Source of the DNA: an uncultured Lachnospiraceae bacterium
Lineage (GTDB): Bacteria > Bacillota > Clostridia > Lachnospirales > Lachnospiraceae
Assembly (NCBI GenBank): GCA_947565425.1
Contig: CANOFW010000007.1
Location: forward strand, 57,649-121,648
Length of the DNA stretch: 64,000 nucleotides
Direction: 5' to 3'
Below the pieces are notes generated by a model. That model had not been told where the DNA came from, made no database searches, and worked only from the letters and a program-made list of their open reading frames with translations. The position numbers and the translations under genes are program-made. Positions 43,511 through 53,715 of this stretch are shown in pieces. Every line of letters starts with the position of its first letter. Position 1 is the stretch's first letter.

Positions 43511-46500
43511 TTATTTCTTCACGCGTATCTTTTTCGTAACTTTTTTCTTTCCACAGGTGATTGTCAGTTTTGCCGTCCCTGTATTCTTCTTAGCGGTCAG
43601 CTTCACTTTATTTCCTTTCGACCTGTTCATCTTGAGCAGTTTCTTGCCTTTGGCGTCTAATTTCCACTTGACCGTACCCTTCAAGCCATACGGTTTTGCC
43701 GTCAAGGTGATGGATTTCTTCAGCTTAACCGTTGTTTTGCCGCTCACTTTGAGTACGGGCTTTAACACCGTGACAGTATACGTCGTTTTCACATTACTTC
43801 CATCTGTAGCTTTCACCGTAATCTTTACTTTGCCCGGCGATTTTGCTGTTACTTTTCCGCTCTTAGAAACAGTAGCGACAGACTTCTTGTCAACGGTATA
43901 AGAAACGTTCTGGGATGCCCCTTGGGGCTTAACCGTTGCTTTTAACTGCAACGTCTGGTAAGCATACATTTTCTTACTCTTGGCCGACACAGAAATACTT
44001 GTCGCCTTAATCGGTTTTGCCGCTACGCGGCCCGCATAAGTTCCACTAATCTTTCCCGTCTCTACAGAACTTGTAACCTCCACCGTCAGCTTCTTGCCAA
44101 TCTGCTGGGTAGTCAGCACATACGTCGCTTTCGTCGCCCCTGTAATCTTTACCCCATTTGCAAACCACTGATAGTCCAGTGTTCCCGTATTATTATCCTG
44201 TGCAACTTTTACAGTCAGCACATCTCCAGGATAAGAAACGCTGCCCGTTCTGCTAGAAGACACAGCAACCGTTCCCGTCAGTTCAGCCGGATCGTCCGGT
44301 CCGGGTCCTGGTCCCGGTTCCGCAACAATTGTACCTGCATATTCCCCTTGAATCTGCCCGGTCTCTACTGTGCTTGCCACCTTAACACTTACAGATTTGC
44401 CAATTTCCGACTCTGTCAGCATATAGGACGACTTGGTTGCTCCGGCTATCGCCGTCTCGCCTGCAAACCACTGATAATTTAATGTTCCTGTATTATTGGT
44501 ATCATCGCCTACATTTGCCGTCAGCGTATCTCCCGGATAAGACACATCTCCTTCCCGGCTTGACGTTACAGTAACTGTTCCAGTCAATTTCTGAGGAAGT
44601 TTCTCGGGATCCTGGTTTACCGTCCCTTTGTATTTTCCCTGAATCGTCTGCGTCTGTACCGTGCTTGCAACTCTAACACTTATAGATTTGCCGATTTCGG
44701 ATTCTGTCAACACATACGATGATTTTGTTGCTCCTGTTATCTTAGTGCTGCCTGCATACCACTGGTAACTGAGTGTTCCCGTGTTATTAGTGTCATCGCT
44801 GACTTTCGCCGTCAGCGTATCTCCCGGATAAGATACATCTCCTTCCCGGCTTGACGTTACGGTGACCGTCCCGGTCAATACTTCCGGCACTTCAACATTG
44901 GTAGTTACAATATTCGTAAAGTTCATTGCTCCCGTTACATAAGCATTCCCCCGAAGTCCCAGAACCTCAATGGTATTCATTGCTCCTTCCGTAGCCTCTA
45001 ACAACCTGTCGTCCACCGTAATGCTTGCCTCTCCATTCGTAAGCGGGACAACAGTGCTGCCACTCACTTCTGCCTTCTTGCCATTTACCAAGAAAGTCAC
45101 TGCATTTACATTGGCGTCCGTCACTTTTACGGTAGCTGTCACTGTGCCGTCAGCGCTATTCTCTTTTGCCGTCACGCTAATCTTAGAAGATACCTGATTA
45201 CCCAAAGAGCGATACAAGCCCTGCACATCCGTAAATTGCGCGTCCATCCACTGCATACGCTTCTCGATAAATGTTTTTAAAGATTCCACTGCCGCATCAT
45301 ACGTCTGGCTCGTTGTGTGCACTTGCTGGCCATTTACAAACGCATACCCGCTGCATCTATCATAAGAGTACGCCCATTTGTCATCATTTGCCAGAGAAGC
45401 CGAACTATATTTCTTCTGCAAAGTATCTATCGTGCCACCGTTTTTCATGATATCCTCTATGACAGTAGGACGATATTTCTTATAAAATTCAAATGCCTTT
45501 GTCACGAAATAAGGATCTTTCACCAGATAACGGTTCCATTGTTCTTTCTGATAGCCCTGTTCTGCAAATCCTCCCTGGAATGTGTCCATTCCGCAAAGCG
45601 TCGTATGCCAATTATCATACACAAAAGGCCCCGTCATGCTGTACATGTTGATATTGCCCCATGCCCAGTCATAATCCCACGCCGGTCCCATCTTTGCCTT
45701 GCCTTCGATATCTTTATAGAGATAGGTGCTGTTCTTCATGGAATCCCAATTATTCACATACTCACAAAGTAGCCAGTACTGCAACAGCGAATCCAGATCA
45801 AACAAGTCCGTATAATGCACATTTTCCCCATTATATTCCGTTGTGAAATCCGGACTGCGCAACGAAGCTTCATAAGCGTCCAGATAACCCTGGGCAAACG
45901 CCATCATCACGTCACTTGTTTTTGCATATTCTGGCGAACGGAAAAACATGGGAATGTTTCCATACCTTGTGGAAAATGTCGAGATATATTTATACTGATC
46001 TGACTTGCTCCTGAAATCCATATCCAGCAAGAATCCGCCGGTAACTTCCGGGATTTCTTCAGTATAATAATCGGCAATCTTATAAGTTGTTCCCTTAAAC
46101 GTAACCTCTTTGGTTGTCACCCAACTATAATCCTGTTCCATGACATCTTCCAGATCCGACTGTTTCAATGCAGGATTTTGCAAACAGATTGCCTCGGCAA
46201 TGTCATCGGCAAGTCCTTCCCAATCATGTACATTGACACGCGCGGATCCTACCCGCACATGCTCTGCCAGCTCATAAATCCCCTGATACTGCCCATTGAG
46301 AATCAACACCACATTGGTCGTGCCCATAGACACTTCCATACCGATATCTCTGGAAAAATTATATGCCAGCTCATTACGCATGTTGGTGTGATCTATCATA
46401 TTTGCCAGTAGCGTCCAATGCTTATTGGTATTCTTGCTTTCTTTTTTATTATTCTTGCCAAGACCATACAAATTTGCTTTTTTATCCAGTTTTAACTTAT

Positions 46501-48253
46501 AGGGCTTTTTCACATTCCACGCCACCGCCTGGCTCCAGGTAGAATTCCCTCTGCCCTTAATGGTCGTCTTGCCATTATACCAGTAAGACGGGTCGTTAAA
46601 TTCATCATTTCCCTGCATCTTCATAACCGCGTCTTTTGCCACCGTATTACTGTTGATCCCCTGTCCGTCATTGGTATCAATATAGATGACCGGCAATTCG
46701 CTGCAATACGTAGACAGATTCCAGCTCACACTGCCATCCGCCGTTGTAATGGCAACGGAAATGAATTTTTCCAGATCATTTTTTGTCGGCGTATAACTAT
46801 TGCCGGAGTTGGTAATTGCCTTACCGCCCACACTCCAGCGATAATTCAGCCTGGTCCCCTCCGGTAAATTTGATACAGATACCGTAAGGGCCGTTCCCAC
46901 CTTAGCGTAAGGCTGATCAAAAGCTGCTACCTGCGCATTGTCTGACAATACCACAATCTTAAAGCTGCGGCTGTAGCCTTTATCCGACCTTGCCGTCAGC
47001 ATCACCGTCGTGTCCATACCAATCTCCGTCGGATGCGCCACCGCCTTATCACCTTCAATAGTTAGAGCCGTCTCCTCACTGCTGCTCCAAGTGATTGCAT
47101 CACCGCCCGCTGTCTGCGGAAGCACAATCTCTGTTCTCACACTAGACGCTGTCTCCTCCTCTGCAAATACAAGCGAAAGGCCCGAAAGGTAAATTCTGCC
47201 TGCCGCGCTAGACGTTAAGCAAAACTTAGGAACTGGATAACAGCCCACCTCTGCCTGCCAGGTATCTGCGGACAAATTGCCGACAAGCGTACCGCTCAAT
47301 AAATTCTTGTCCTTGACTGCCGTTACCCCTCCCAAAATCTGCTGTTCCAAGGAAGAAGGAATATAACAGTCGGTAAGTGTATTCAAAAAACCTGCGTTTC
47401 CATTCTGTGCCGTAGCAATCCCAAAAGCGTCATAACCTGCATACTGAACAATCCCGGTATTAACACACTGAGAAATTGTTTTACAACCAGACTGTGCAAC
47501 GCGTCCAATGATCCCAGCTGCATAAACTAAATCAGCGCGAGAACCGTCTGCAAAAACGTCCGCCCCATTATAACAGTCCGTTACGGAAATAAAATTGTTC
47601 ATAATGGAAGAATCCGCTGTGCGACATTCGCCGATAATCCCACCAGCGCCTACCGTATCACAAACTCCTGAAGGATTAACCATTAAGTTTCCATCAACAA
47701 CGACAATGCCGGAGATATTAGCATATCCATTGACTTCTCCCGCCAGCGTACCCACTGCCGCAAACCCATCTGGAAAATCCGTACGGATATCAACATCCGT
47801 GAAAATTAAGTTTTTCACTTCCGCATAATCGTTTGCATTATTGGAACCAATCACACTGAAAAGTCCGACCTGCCCATATTGGTTTGTCTGATTAATGGAA
47901 TCGTTCAGATTAATAGTCAGCCCGGAAATCACATGCCCCTGCCCGTCAAACGTACCGGAAAACACATTCGCCTCCGCAGGGTTACAGGTTCCCTTGTTCC
48001 CCAAATGCCCGCCCATCGGCTCCCAATTGCTGCCAGACAAGTCAATGTCTGCCGTCAGTTTATAATCCCCATTCATTGGGTAGGCGCTGTCCGTACCAAT
48101 CTTGCGTAAATCCGCCGCCGTCCCAATAGAAATTGCATCCCCTTCTGCCGCCTGGACAAACAATGGTGTCTCCAGACTGGTAAATAAAAGCGCCGCCGTT
48201 AAAATGACTGACAACAGCCTCCCCCACGACACATTCCTAAAGTTTTGTTTCAT
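43511..48253 (-). CDS. Secreted CotH-kinase protein with Ig-like repeats
   Basis: About 1580 residues. Signal peptide (VILTAALLFTSLETPLFVQA). Residues ~30-350 are GLUG/filamentous-type repeats, ~370-500 Ig-like domains, ~525-1020 a CotH domain: GRGNSTW, YGLGKNNKKES, KHWTLLANMIDHTNMRNELA, GIYELAEHVRVG and AWDYDWAWGN. Residues ~1124-1410 hold three ~97-residue Ig-like repeats (VTVTSSREGDVSYPGDTLTA, TNNTGTLSYQWYAG), then a Big2 domain (~1415-1500) and a Lys-rich tail. CotH proteins phosphorylate proteins or display surface structures. The start is ATG 48253 with GGAGG 5 nt upstream. No sortase motif. The near-identical repeats at 44531 and 44821 suggest recombination. Confidence 0.8.
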   Translation of the reverse strand: MKQNFRNVSWGRLLSVILTAALLFTSLETPLFVQAAEGDAISIGTAADLRKIGTDSAYPMNGDYKLTADIDLSGSNWEPMGGHLGNKGTCNPAEANVFSGTFDGQGHVISGLTINLNDSINQTNQYGQVGLFSVIGSNNANDYAEVKNLIFTDVDIRTDFPDGFAAVGTLAGEVNGYANISGIVVVDGNLMVNPSGVCDTVGAGGIIGECRTADSSIMNNFISVTDCYNGADVFADGSRADLVYAAGIIGRVAQSGCKTISQCVNTGIVQYAGYDAFGIATAQNGNAGFLNTLTDCYIPSSLEQQILGGVTAVKDKNLLSGTLVGNLSADTWQAEVGCYPVPKFCLTSSAAGRIYLSGLSLVFAEEETASSVRTEIVLPQTAGGDAITWSSSEETALTIEGDKAVAHPTEIGMDTTVMLTARSDKGYSRSFKIVVLSDNAQVAAFDQPYAKVGTALTVSVSNLPEGTRLNYRWSVGGKAITNSGNSYTPTKNDLEKFISVAITTADGSVSWNLSTYCSELPVIYIDTNDGQGINSNTVAKDAVMKMQGNDEFNDPSYWYNGKTTIKGRGNSTWSQAVAWNVKKPYKLKLDKKANLYGLGKNNKKESKNTNKHWTLLANMIDHTNMRNELAYNFSRDIGMEVSMGTTNVVLILNGQYQGIYELAEHVRVGSARVNVHDWEGLADDIAEAICLQNPALKQSDLEDVMEQDYSWVTTKEVTFKGTTYKIADYYTEEIPEVTGGFLLDMDFRSKSDQYKYISTFSTRYGNIPMFFRSPEYAKTSDVMMAFAQGYLDAYEASLRSPDFTTEYNGENVHYTDLFDLDSLLQYWLLCEYVNNWDSMKNSTYLYKDIEGKAKMGPAWDYDWAWGNINMYSMTGPFVYDNWHTTLCGMDTFQGGFAEQGYQKEQWNRYLVKDPYFVTKAFEFYKKYRPTVIEDIMKNGGTIDTLQKKYSSASLANDDKWAYSYDRCSGYAFVNGQQVHTTSQTYDAAVESLKTFIEKRMQWMDAQFTDVQGLYRSLGNQVSSKISVTAKENSADGTVTATVKVTDANVNAVTFLVNGKKAEVSGSTVVPLTNGEASITVDDRLLEATEGAMNTIEVLGLRGNAYVTGAMNFTNIVTTNVEVPEVLTGTVTVTSSREGDVSYPGDTLTAKVSDDTNNTGTLSYQWYAGSTKITGATKSSYVLTESEIGKSISVRVASTVQTQTIQGKYKGTVNQDPEKLPQKLTGTVTVTSSREGDVSYPGDTLTANVGDDTNNTGTLNYQWFAGETAIAGATKSSYMLTESEIGKSVSVKVASTVETGQIQGEYAGTIVAEPGPGPGPDDPAELTGTVAVSSSRTGSVSYPGDVLTVKVAQDNNTGTLDYQWFANGVKITGATKATYVLTTQQIGKKLTVEVTSSVETGKISGTYAGRVAAKPIKATSISVSAKSKKMYAYQTLQLKATVKPQGASQNVSYTVDKKSVATVSKSGKVTAKSPGKVKITVKATDGSNVKTTYTVTVLKPVLKVSGKTTVKLKKSITLTAKPYGLKGTVKWKLDAKGKKLLKMNRSKGNKVKLTAKKNTGTAKLTITCGKKKVTKKIRVKK

Positions 48254-48359
48254 AAATACCTCCTTCTCCTGCGCTGTGTATAAATATACCAACGTATCAT
48301 AGTTAGTATTATTCTATCATATAACAGCATATAAAAAAAAATCATTTTTGAAAATATCC

Positions 48360-48389
48360 TTGTTTTTCTTTCTAAAAATACGTTATAAT
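48360..48389 (+). promoter_or_regulatory. Likely promoter of the small protein at 48434
   Basis: TATAAT at 48384-48389 is preceded at 18 bp by TTGTTT (48360-48365), 45 bp before the gene start, whose ribosome site is AAAGGGGGCG. The -10 box is consensus, the -35 weaker. Confidence 0.6.
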
Positions 48390-48433
48390 TTGGGTTAGAT
48401 AAATTAGAAATCCTGCTTAAAGGGGGCGTTCCC

Positions 48434-48691
48434 ATGAAACAGTCAGAAGAAATCCGCATGACGTATTCCGGCGTCATCACCAAAAACAATCAAAAAATCG
48501 TTCATGTAACTTTTGAACGAGGGAAAGATTTTGCAGAATACATCCTCCCTTCGGGAAAGATGGAGAAATCTTCCGGGTTTACTGCCGAAGAAACACAGCA
48601 ATTAAGCGAATATCTGCTGCACAACGCAGATGACATTATGAAAAAAGCGCAGAAGGTCAACCCGCTGCGCAATTGGATGGGGAAAGACTGA
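48434..48691 (+). CDS. Small uncharacterised cytosolic protein
   Basis: 85 residues, no signal or membrane segment: MKQSEEIRMTYSGVITKNNQ, then HVTFERGKDFAEYILPSGKM and a helical tail HNADDIMKKAQKVNPLRNW. I do not recognise a family. The strong ribosome site AAAGGGGGCG and -10 box support that it is expressed. It converges with the 909-residue gene at 48728 and shares a 36-bp gap with it; role unknown. Confidence 0.7.
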   Translation: MKQSEEIRMTYSGVITKNNQKIVHVTFERGKDFAEYILPSGKMEKSSGFTAEETQQLSEYLLHNADDIMKKAQKVNPLRNWMGKD

Positions 48692-48727
48692 GTGCATTTG
48701 CCTCATCTTTCCCATGGTTATTTTCAA

Positions 48728-51457
48728 CTATTTGTTTGCCTGATTTCCACATTTGGGGCAGACATTTCCCTCTCGATATGTATACCCGCAGCGGTAACAG
48801 CACTTCACCTCATGCTTTTCTTTGGCCAGATAAGAAATACTCCTTGATTCCGGCTTTTCCTGTAGATAAGAAACAAACGCATCCAACACCTGTGCAAACA
48901 CATCCAGTTCTTTTGCCGGAATTCCCCCCGGTATTTTTGTCTTTGCACCGTTGCCCCGCTTCAAATAGATTCCGCGATTCAAAAGCCCAGTATTGCCCTC
49001 TATACCATAGATTGCACGCACGGGGATTTTCTCACTGTTAAACGTACTGTTATAGAAAATATGATCTGGCGTCAACAAAAATCCTTCTCTTCCATTCTTC
49101 TTAGCTGAAGAATCGCAAATCAAAATTGGATACTCATAACGACTTCTGTCCGCGGCATATGTATTCAGCGCCTTTGCCGCCAGCTTTGCCTCCTGCTCCT
49201 CCCATTCCCCACGCATCACCTTGCGCACCTCATAGAAATGAAGCCGTTGCATGTCTTTGATTTTACCTTGCAAATCCTCACGCAGTTTATCTACCAGCAG
49301 CGCGCATTCATCCATTTTAATCTTGGTAAGGCGTTTATCTATCATTTCCAGTGTATTTGTCTTTAATTCTGGCAAAAACGGTCCGCCCTCTATCTTCTCA
49401 TACGCCTCCGCAGCCTCGTGAAACGTCATTGTAAGGATATTGGGGCAAATCTTATCTATTGCAGCCTCGTCTATCTTGCGCAGACGCTCCTCAATCTTTG
49501 CCTGTACCTCAGCCGCATCTTTTCCCAAAAATCCCTCTTTTAGCTGCTCTAACATCTTGAGAAGCCCTTTGCGCTCACTTTTGTCAATCCGCCGCAGCAT
49601 AACGTCAAGCTCCGCCTTCTGCGCCTGCCTGCCCCGCTCCTCTAACTGGGCTTCAAAAGGCGTGAAATCTACATCCTGATACTGCGCCAACTTTTCGCGG
49701 AATGCATGATACTGGCTGCGCGTCATATTAGCCGGCATAGACGCCACCATCTGCTCTGCCTCCTGCTGCCCGCGCGCACGTTTCATCTCCCCAATTTCAG
49801 ACAATGCTTCTGTCTTCACCGCTTCTGCTGCCTGTGATTTCTTGATTTCCGCCTCAATACGCGCCATTACATGATAAGGTTTCCCCACACAGTCTTTGAC
49901 CTTCTGCCGCAAGTTTTCTTCTTCCCGCCGCGCCAAAGCTTCTTCTATCCGACTGTTAATGTCCTTTTTCTGGTCATGCGCCAATCCCTTCTCAGACTGA
50001 ACCTGCTGACGCAATTCCCCTATTTGACGCAGAGACATACGGTCTAATACCTTCATCCGCGCCTGATATTTCTCAAAAATCTCATCTCCTGAATTGTCGC
50101 TCCCTGTGCCTACATGGTTTTGATTGCTTTTGCTGTTTTCCGCACGCTCTATACCGCTGGTACTATCTTTATTTCCCACCTGAGATTCTCCATGATTGAC
50201 ACTCCTGTCTCCCAGACGGCTTTGCCTGGAATCATCCCATTGACTGCCATTGCTAGTAGGCAAAATATGGGAATCCTCCTGACTACCGCTTGCACCCTTT
50301 ACTTCCTTAGAGGCCCTCTTTCCATCCTCTCCACTTTTCTCTGAAAACTTCTCTGTCTGCTCCTTCTCCCTTTTCATTTTTCGCAGTAGTTCCTGAATTC
50401 GCTTCTGGTATGGTTTCGCCCTCTCCGGAGGATAAAAGCCCTCCTGTAACTTCCCATCTAATTCCAGGAGTTCTTCTTGCGTCATATCCTCTAGATCGGC
50501 GCAGGCTTCCTCAATCGTCTCGGGCTCTCTCATCTTGCCACGCTCCCACTCATATTCATTAAAATGATAATTCGTAGTGCGCCGCCCATTCCTGCCCAAA
50601 AGCTCCCGGTAATCCTCATAAGCATCTCTGTCTCTGCCAAAAGACAGCGTATAGACATCGCCCTCCTGCAAAAGTTTCCCCGGACGCGGCGTATAGAAAG
50701 CATTACATTGGTTACAAGTGTAGCTCCTGGCAAGATATACTTTCCCCTCCTCCGTCTCTACCGGAAGTTCCTCACCCTCCGGGTAGACCGCCTGAAACAT
50801 CTTTTGCGCACATTTGGCACAGCATATCCCGGTACGATAAAAGTTATTGCCCAAACGAGAAGCATGTTTTTCATAGGCAGTAAGCTCACTTTTCCCAAAT
50901 TGGCACTGCTCTACACTCCAACAAATTTTATGCCATAGCCCTAGACCTTCCTCCGTTTGCTTTGTTTCTTCCTCTTCCTTTATATCCTGTGCTTTTCGCT
51001 TCCCTTCTAAGATAGCCGCTTCTACGACTTCCTCGTACGTCATCTGGATTTCATTCTTGTAAAAACGAAAATAATCGTCCCGAAACCCCGGCTTGATTTT
51101 CATATCCTTTAAAATAGCCTGAAAAAGATTATTGAGCTGGTTATAATCCTGGTCTACTTTTAGCCCTTTGATTGTGCCCCATTTTCCAAAAGCATACAGC
51201 GTCATATTTAGCACATTGGTCAGGATATCATTGCCCTCCACCGGCTCCGCATCCTCGTCGCGGTCCGGTAGTTCAATCACATTCGTGTTTACCTTGCGGT
51301 TGTCAAAATTAAAAATCAGTGAGCGCACATTTCCCGACAGAATCAGGAAATTATTCAGCACTACAAACTTCCCTGTCCATGTTACATTTACACCCATAGT
51401 CTTAATCATACGTGCAAACACTGATTTAAGCTCCCCATTTGCTTTTAACAAAATCAT
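48728..51457 (-). CDS. Large uncharacterised protein with zinc motifs and PH-like C-terminus
   Basis: 909 residues, no signal peptide. Residues ~1-140 are a folded region. CCAKCAQKMF and YTCNQCNAFYTP (residues ~225-260) look like a two-part zinc site. A coiled, Lys/Glu-rich stretch with a Ser/Gly-rich linker (~370-440) and long helices follow. Near the C-terminus (~775-870) FLLTPDHIFYNSTFNSEKIP and IYLKRGNGAKTKIPGGIPAK resemble a bacterial PH-like domain, then a zinc ribbon CCYRCGYTYREGNVCPKCG. The ATG at 51457 opens the reading frame. I cannot name a family or function; it could be a cytosolic sensor or envelope-stress protein. Confidence 0.75.
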   Translation of the reverse strand: MILLKANGELKSVFARMIKTMGVNVTWTGKFVVLNNFLILSGNVRSLIFNFDNRKVNTNVIELPDRDEDAEPVEGNDILTNVLNMTLYAFGKWGTIKGLKVDQDYNQLNNLFQAILKDMKIKPGFRDDYFRFYKNEIQMTYEEVVEAAILEGKRKAQDIKEEEETKQTEEGLGLWHKICWSVEQCQFGKSELTAYEKHASRLGNNFYRTGICCAKCAQKMFQAVYPEGEELPVETEEGKVYLARSYTCNQCNAFYTPRPGKLLQEGDVYTLSFGRDRDAYEDYRELLGRNGRRTTNYHFNEYEWERGKMREPETIEEACADLEDMTQEELLELDGKLQEGFYPPERAKPYQKRIQELLRKMKREKEQTEKFSEKSGEDGKRASKEVKGASGSQEDSHILPTSNGSQWDDSRQSRLGDRSVNHGESQVGNKDSTSGIERAENSKSNQNHVGTGSDNSGDEIFEKYQARMKVLDRMSLRQIGELRQQVQSEKGLAHDQKKDINSRIEEALARREEENLRQKVKDCVGKPYHVMARIEAEIKKSQAAEAVKTEALSEIGEMKRARGQQEAEQMVASMPANMTRSQYHAFREKLAQYQDVDFTPFEAQLEERGRQAQKAELDVMLRRIDKSERKGLLKMLEQLKEGFLGKDAAEVQAKIEERLRKIDEAAIDKICPNILTMTFHEAAEAYEKIEGGPFLPELKTNTLEMIDKRLTKIKMDECALLVDKLREDLQGKIKDMQRLHFYEVRKVMRGEWEEQEAKLAAKALNTYAADRSRYEYPILICDSSAKKNGREGFLLTPDHIFYNSTFNSEKIPVRAIYGIEGNTGLLNRGIYLKRGNGAKTKIPGGIPAKELDVFAQVLDAFVSYLQEKPESRSISYLAKEKHEVKCCYRCGYTYREGNVCPKCGNQANK

Positions 51458-51520
51458 GGTAAATCCTCACTATCCTTCCATCACTTTAAAGCCGCCATAT
51501 CATAGATAATTACAGCCCTT

Positions 51521-53551
51521 TCATTCACTCTCTGCCCATTTGAGAATCGCCACACCCTTGGCTGCAAGCTCTAACTGCTCTTGCTCCTGATATGATTTAC
51601 CGGACAGCAAATCGTTACACGCTACCGGCACAGAAATCTTTTCTACTCCTTCCTTGTGATTGAGCACAAACAAGTAATGTTCTTTGTCTCGAATACGCTC
51701 CACTGCCTCAACACCAAGCGGCGTCTCTGCCGGCGGACAAATCTGCTGCTTTTGGCAAATCTCTTCTATCAGCCTTCCATAAAAGCTTTCTTCTGGGCGT
51801 GTGCCCACATAATATGCCTGCCCCTGTCCAAAAGAATTACAAGTAATGACCGGCGTCCCTGCATAGAAATCTTCCTGGTATTCCGCCAACGATCTTGCGC
51901 CCTCCAGATGCATAATATCACAGAGCATACCAGCACGATATGTTTGTCCGCCATAGACAAAACTGTTCTCTTTCGTCTCTGGCAGCGCGTCTATCTCTTC
52001 CACCCAAATGCCCAAAATATCCCGAAGCTTCCCCGGGTAACCGCCAATCACTACCAAATCATTCTCATCCACATATCCACTGAAAAACGTCGTCACAAAA
52101 GTTCCGCCTGTTCGCACAAATTCGCGTATACGCTCGTCCACACCAGGTTTCGTCATATATAATACCGGAGCAATCACCACTTTATAAGCGGACAAATCAT
52201 CCTCCTCACCAACAACATCTACCGCAATATTCTGCCGGTGCAGCGCCGTATAATAATTCAATATTTCATCCAAATACTTTAAATATTTGCTGGGACCTGC
52301 CGAATACTCAATTGCCCACCAGTTCTCCCAGTCGAACATCAAGGCCACCTCTGCCGGTTTGGACGCGCCAAGAATCTCTCCTCCAAGCTTCGCAAGCTCC
52401 TCTCCAAGCTGCGCCACTTCCCGGAATACACGCGTATGCTCATGACCAGCATGGTCAATGACTGCCCCATGATATTTCTCACAAGAACCAATACTGCGCT
52501 TTAATTGGAAGAAAAGCACGGCGTCTGCTCCATGCGCTACCGCCTGATAACTCCACAGCCTCATCACGCCTGGACGCTTCAATGCATTGACAGGCTGCCA
52601 GTTCTGAGCGCTCGGCGTCTGCTCCATCAGCACAAAGGGCTTGCCATCCCCCAGGCTGTGCATCAAATTATGGCTAAACGCTATCTTACTGAAGGAATCC
52701 GCGTTCGAGGGGTAGTTGTCCCAAGAAATGAAGTCCATGTATTTTCCCCATTTCCTGTAATCCAATCCCTTGTAAGCGCCCTCCATCAAATTCGTTGTCA
52801 CCGGAATATCTGGTGTATATTTCTTGACCGCCTCGTATTCCAAACGAAAACAATCGAGAATACTGTCGGAATTGAACCTTTTGTAATCCAAACTGATGGT
52901 CTGCGCCATCGTCTCGTTTTCACTGAAATGTTCCGTACGACGGTCCGGCAGCACAATCTCCTGCCAATCATAGAAAGTATGTCCCCAGAATGCTGTATTC
53001 CAGACGCGATTTAGCTCCTCAAGCGTTCCATAGCGTTTTTTTAACCACACACGAAACGCTTTCTCACAATTCTCACAGTAACACTCACCGCCAAATTCAT
53101 TCGATATATGCCAACCGATAATATTATCGTACTTCTGATACCGTTCTGCTAATTTTTCCGCCAGACGGACAGAATATTTACGGTAAATCGGACTATTGGG
53201 ACAGGAGTTATGTCTCGCGCCAAACTTACGTTTAATACCAGTAAAATCCGTACGCAAAACTTCCGGGTATTTGCGCGCCATCCACGCCGGATGTGCACCT
53301 GTGCTGGTAGCAAGACAAACGTTCATTTGATGGCTTTTCGCCATCTCCATAATCTTGTCTAATTTTTCAAAACGATATTCATCCTCGGAAGGCTGCAACA
53401 TCGCCCATGAAAATACATTTAAGGTCAGTGTATCTATATGCGCTAGTTTCAACAGGCGCATATCTTCCTCCCACGTATCCTCCGGCCACTGCTCGGGGTT
53501 ATAATCTCCGCCGTATGCAATCTTGTCTGTTTTCCATATTTTTTCCCACAT
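51521..53551 (-). CDS. GH42 beta-galactosidase
   Basis: 676 residues starting MWEKIWKTDKIAYGGDYNPE. The GH42 fingerprints are present: GGDYNPEQWPEDTWEEDMRL, LATSTGAHPAWMARKYPEVL, the acid/base Glu in HISNEFGGECYC (about residue 150; the Cys cluster CYCENCEKAF binds zinc) and the nucleophile Glu in VLMEQTPSAQNW (about 310). It hydrolyses terminal beta-galactosides, probably intracellularly as there is no signal peptide. It lies alone, separated by about 60 bp from the gene upstream of it in transcription; no transport genes are adjacent. The length is typical. Confidence 0.93.
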   Translation of the reverse strand: MWEKIWKTDKIAYGGDYNPEQWPEDTWEEDMRLLKLAHIDTLTLNVFSWAMLQPSEDEYRFEKLDKIMEMAKSHQMNVCLATSTGAHPAWMARKYPEVLRTDFTGIKRKFGARHNSCPNSPIYRKYSVRLAEKLAERYQKYDNIIGWHISNEFGGECYCENCEKAFRVWLKKRYGTLEELNRVWNTAFWGHTFYDWQEIVLPDRRTEHFSENETMAQTISLDYKRFNSDSILDCFRLEYEAVKKYTPDIPVTTNLMEGAYKGLDYRKWGKYMDFISWDNYPSNADSFSKIAFSHNLMHSLGDGKPFVLMEQTPSAQNWQPVNALKRPGVMRLWSYQAVAHGADAVLFFQLKRSIGSCEKYHGAVIDHAGHEHTRVFREVAQLGEELAKLGGEILGASKPAEVALMFDWENWWAIEYSAGPSKYLKYLDEILNYYTALHRQNIAVDVVGEEDDLSAYKVVIAPVLYMTKPGVDERIREFVRTGGTFVTTFFSGYVDENDLVVIGGYPGKLRDILGIWVEEIDALPETKENSFVYGGQTYRAGMLCDIMHLEGARSLAEYQEDFYAGTPVITCNSFGQGQAYYVGTRPEESFYGRLIEEICQKQQICPPAETPLGVEAVERIRDKEHYLFVLNHKEGVEKISVPVACNDLLSGKSYQEQEQLELAAKGVAILKWAESE

Positions 53552-53715
53552 AATTCTTCTCCGTTCTTAGACTTATAATAAGCATAGCGCAACCTATCTC
53601 TCCCATATTTTAGCACACTCTCTCACAAATGAAAATCACAAAACACAAGCGATTCTATAGAAATCACAAAAAATTTATGATATAATCCGACATGAAAAGA
53701 CGAAAGGAGCTTACT

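Noticed and set aside
43511-48253. CRISPR-like regular spacing in the Ig repeat region
   Set aside because: The repeats are about 290 bp apart, translate into protein domains and have no short repeats or spacers. No CRISPR array was found in the window.
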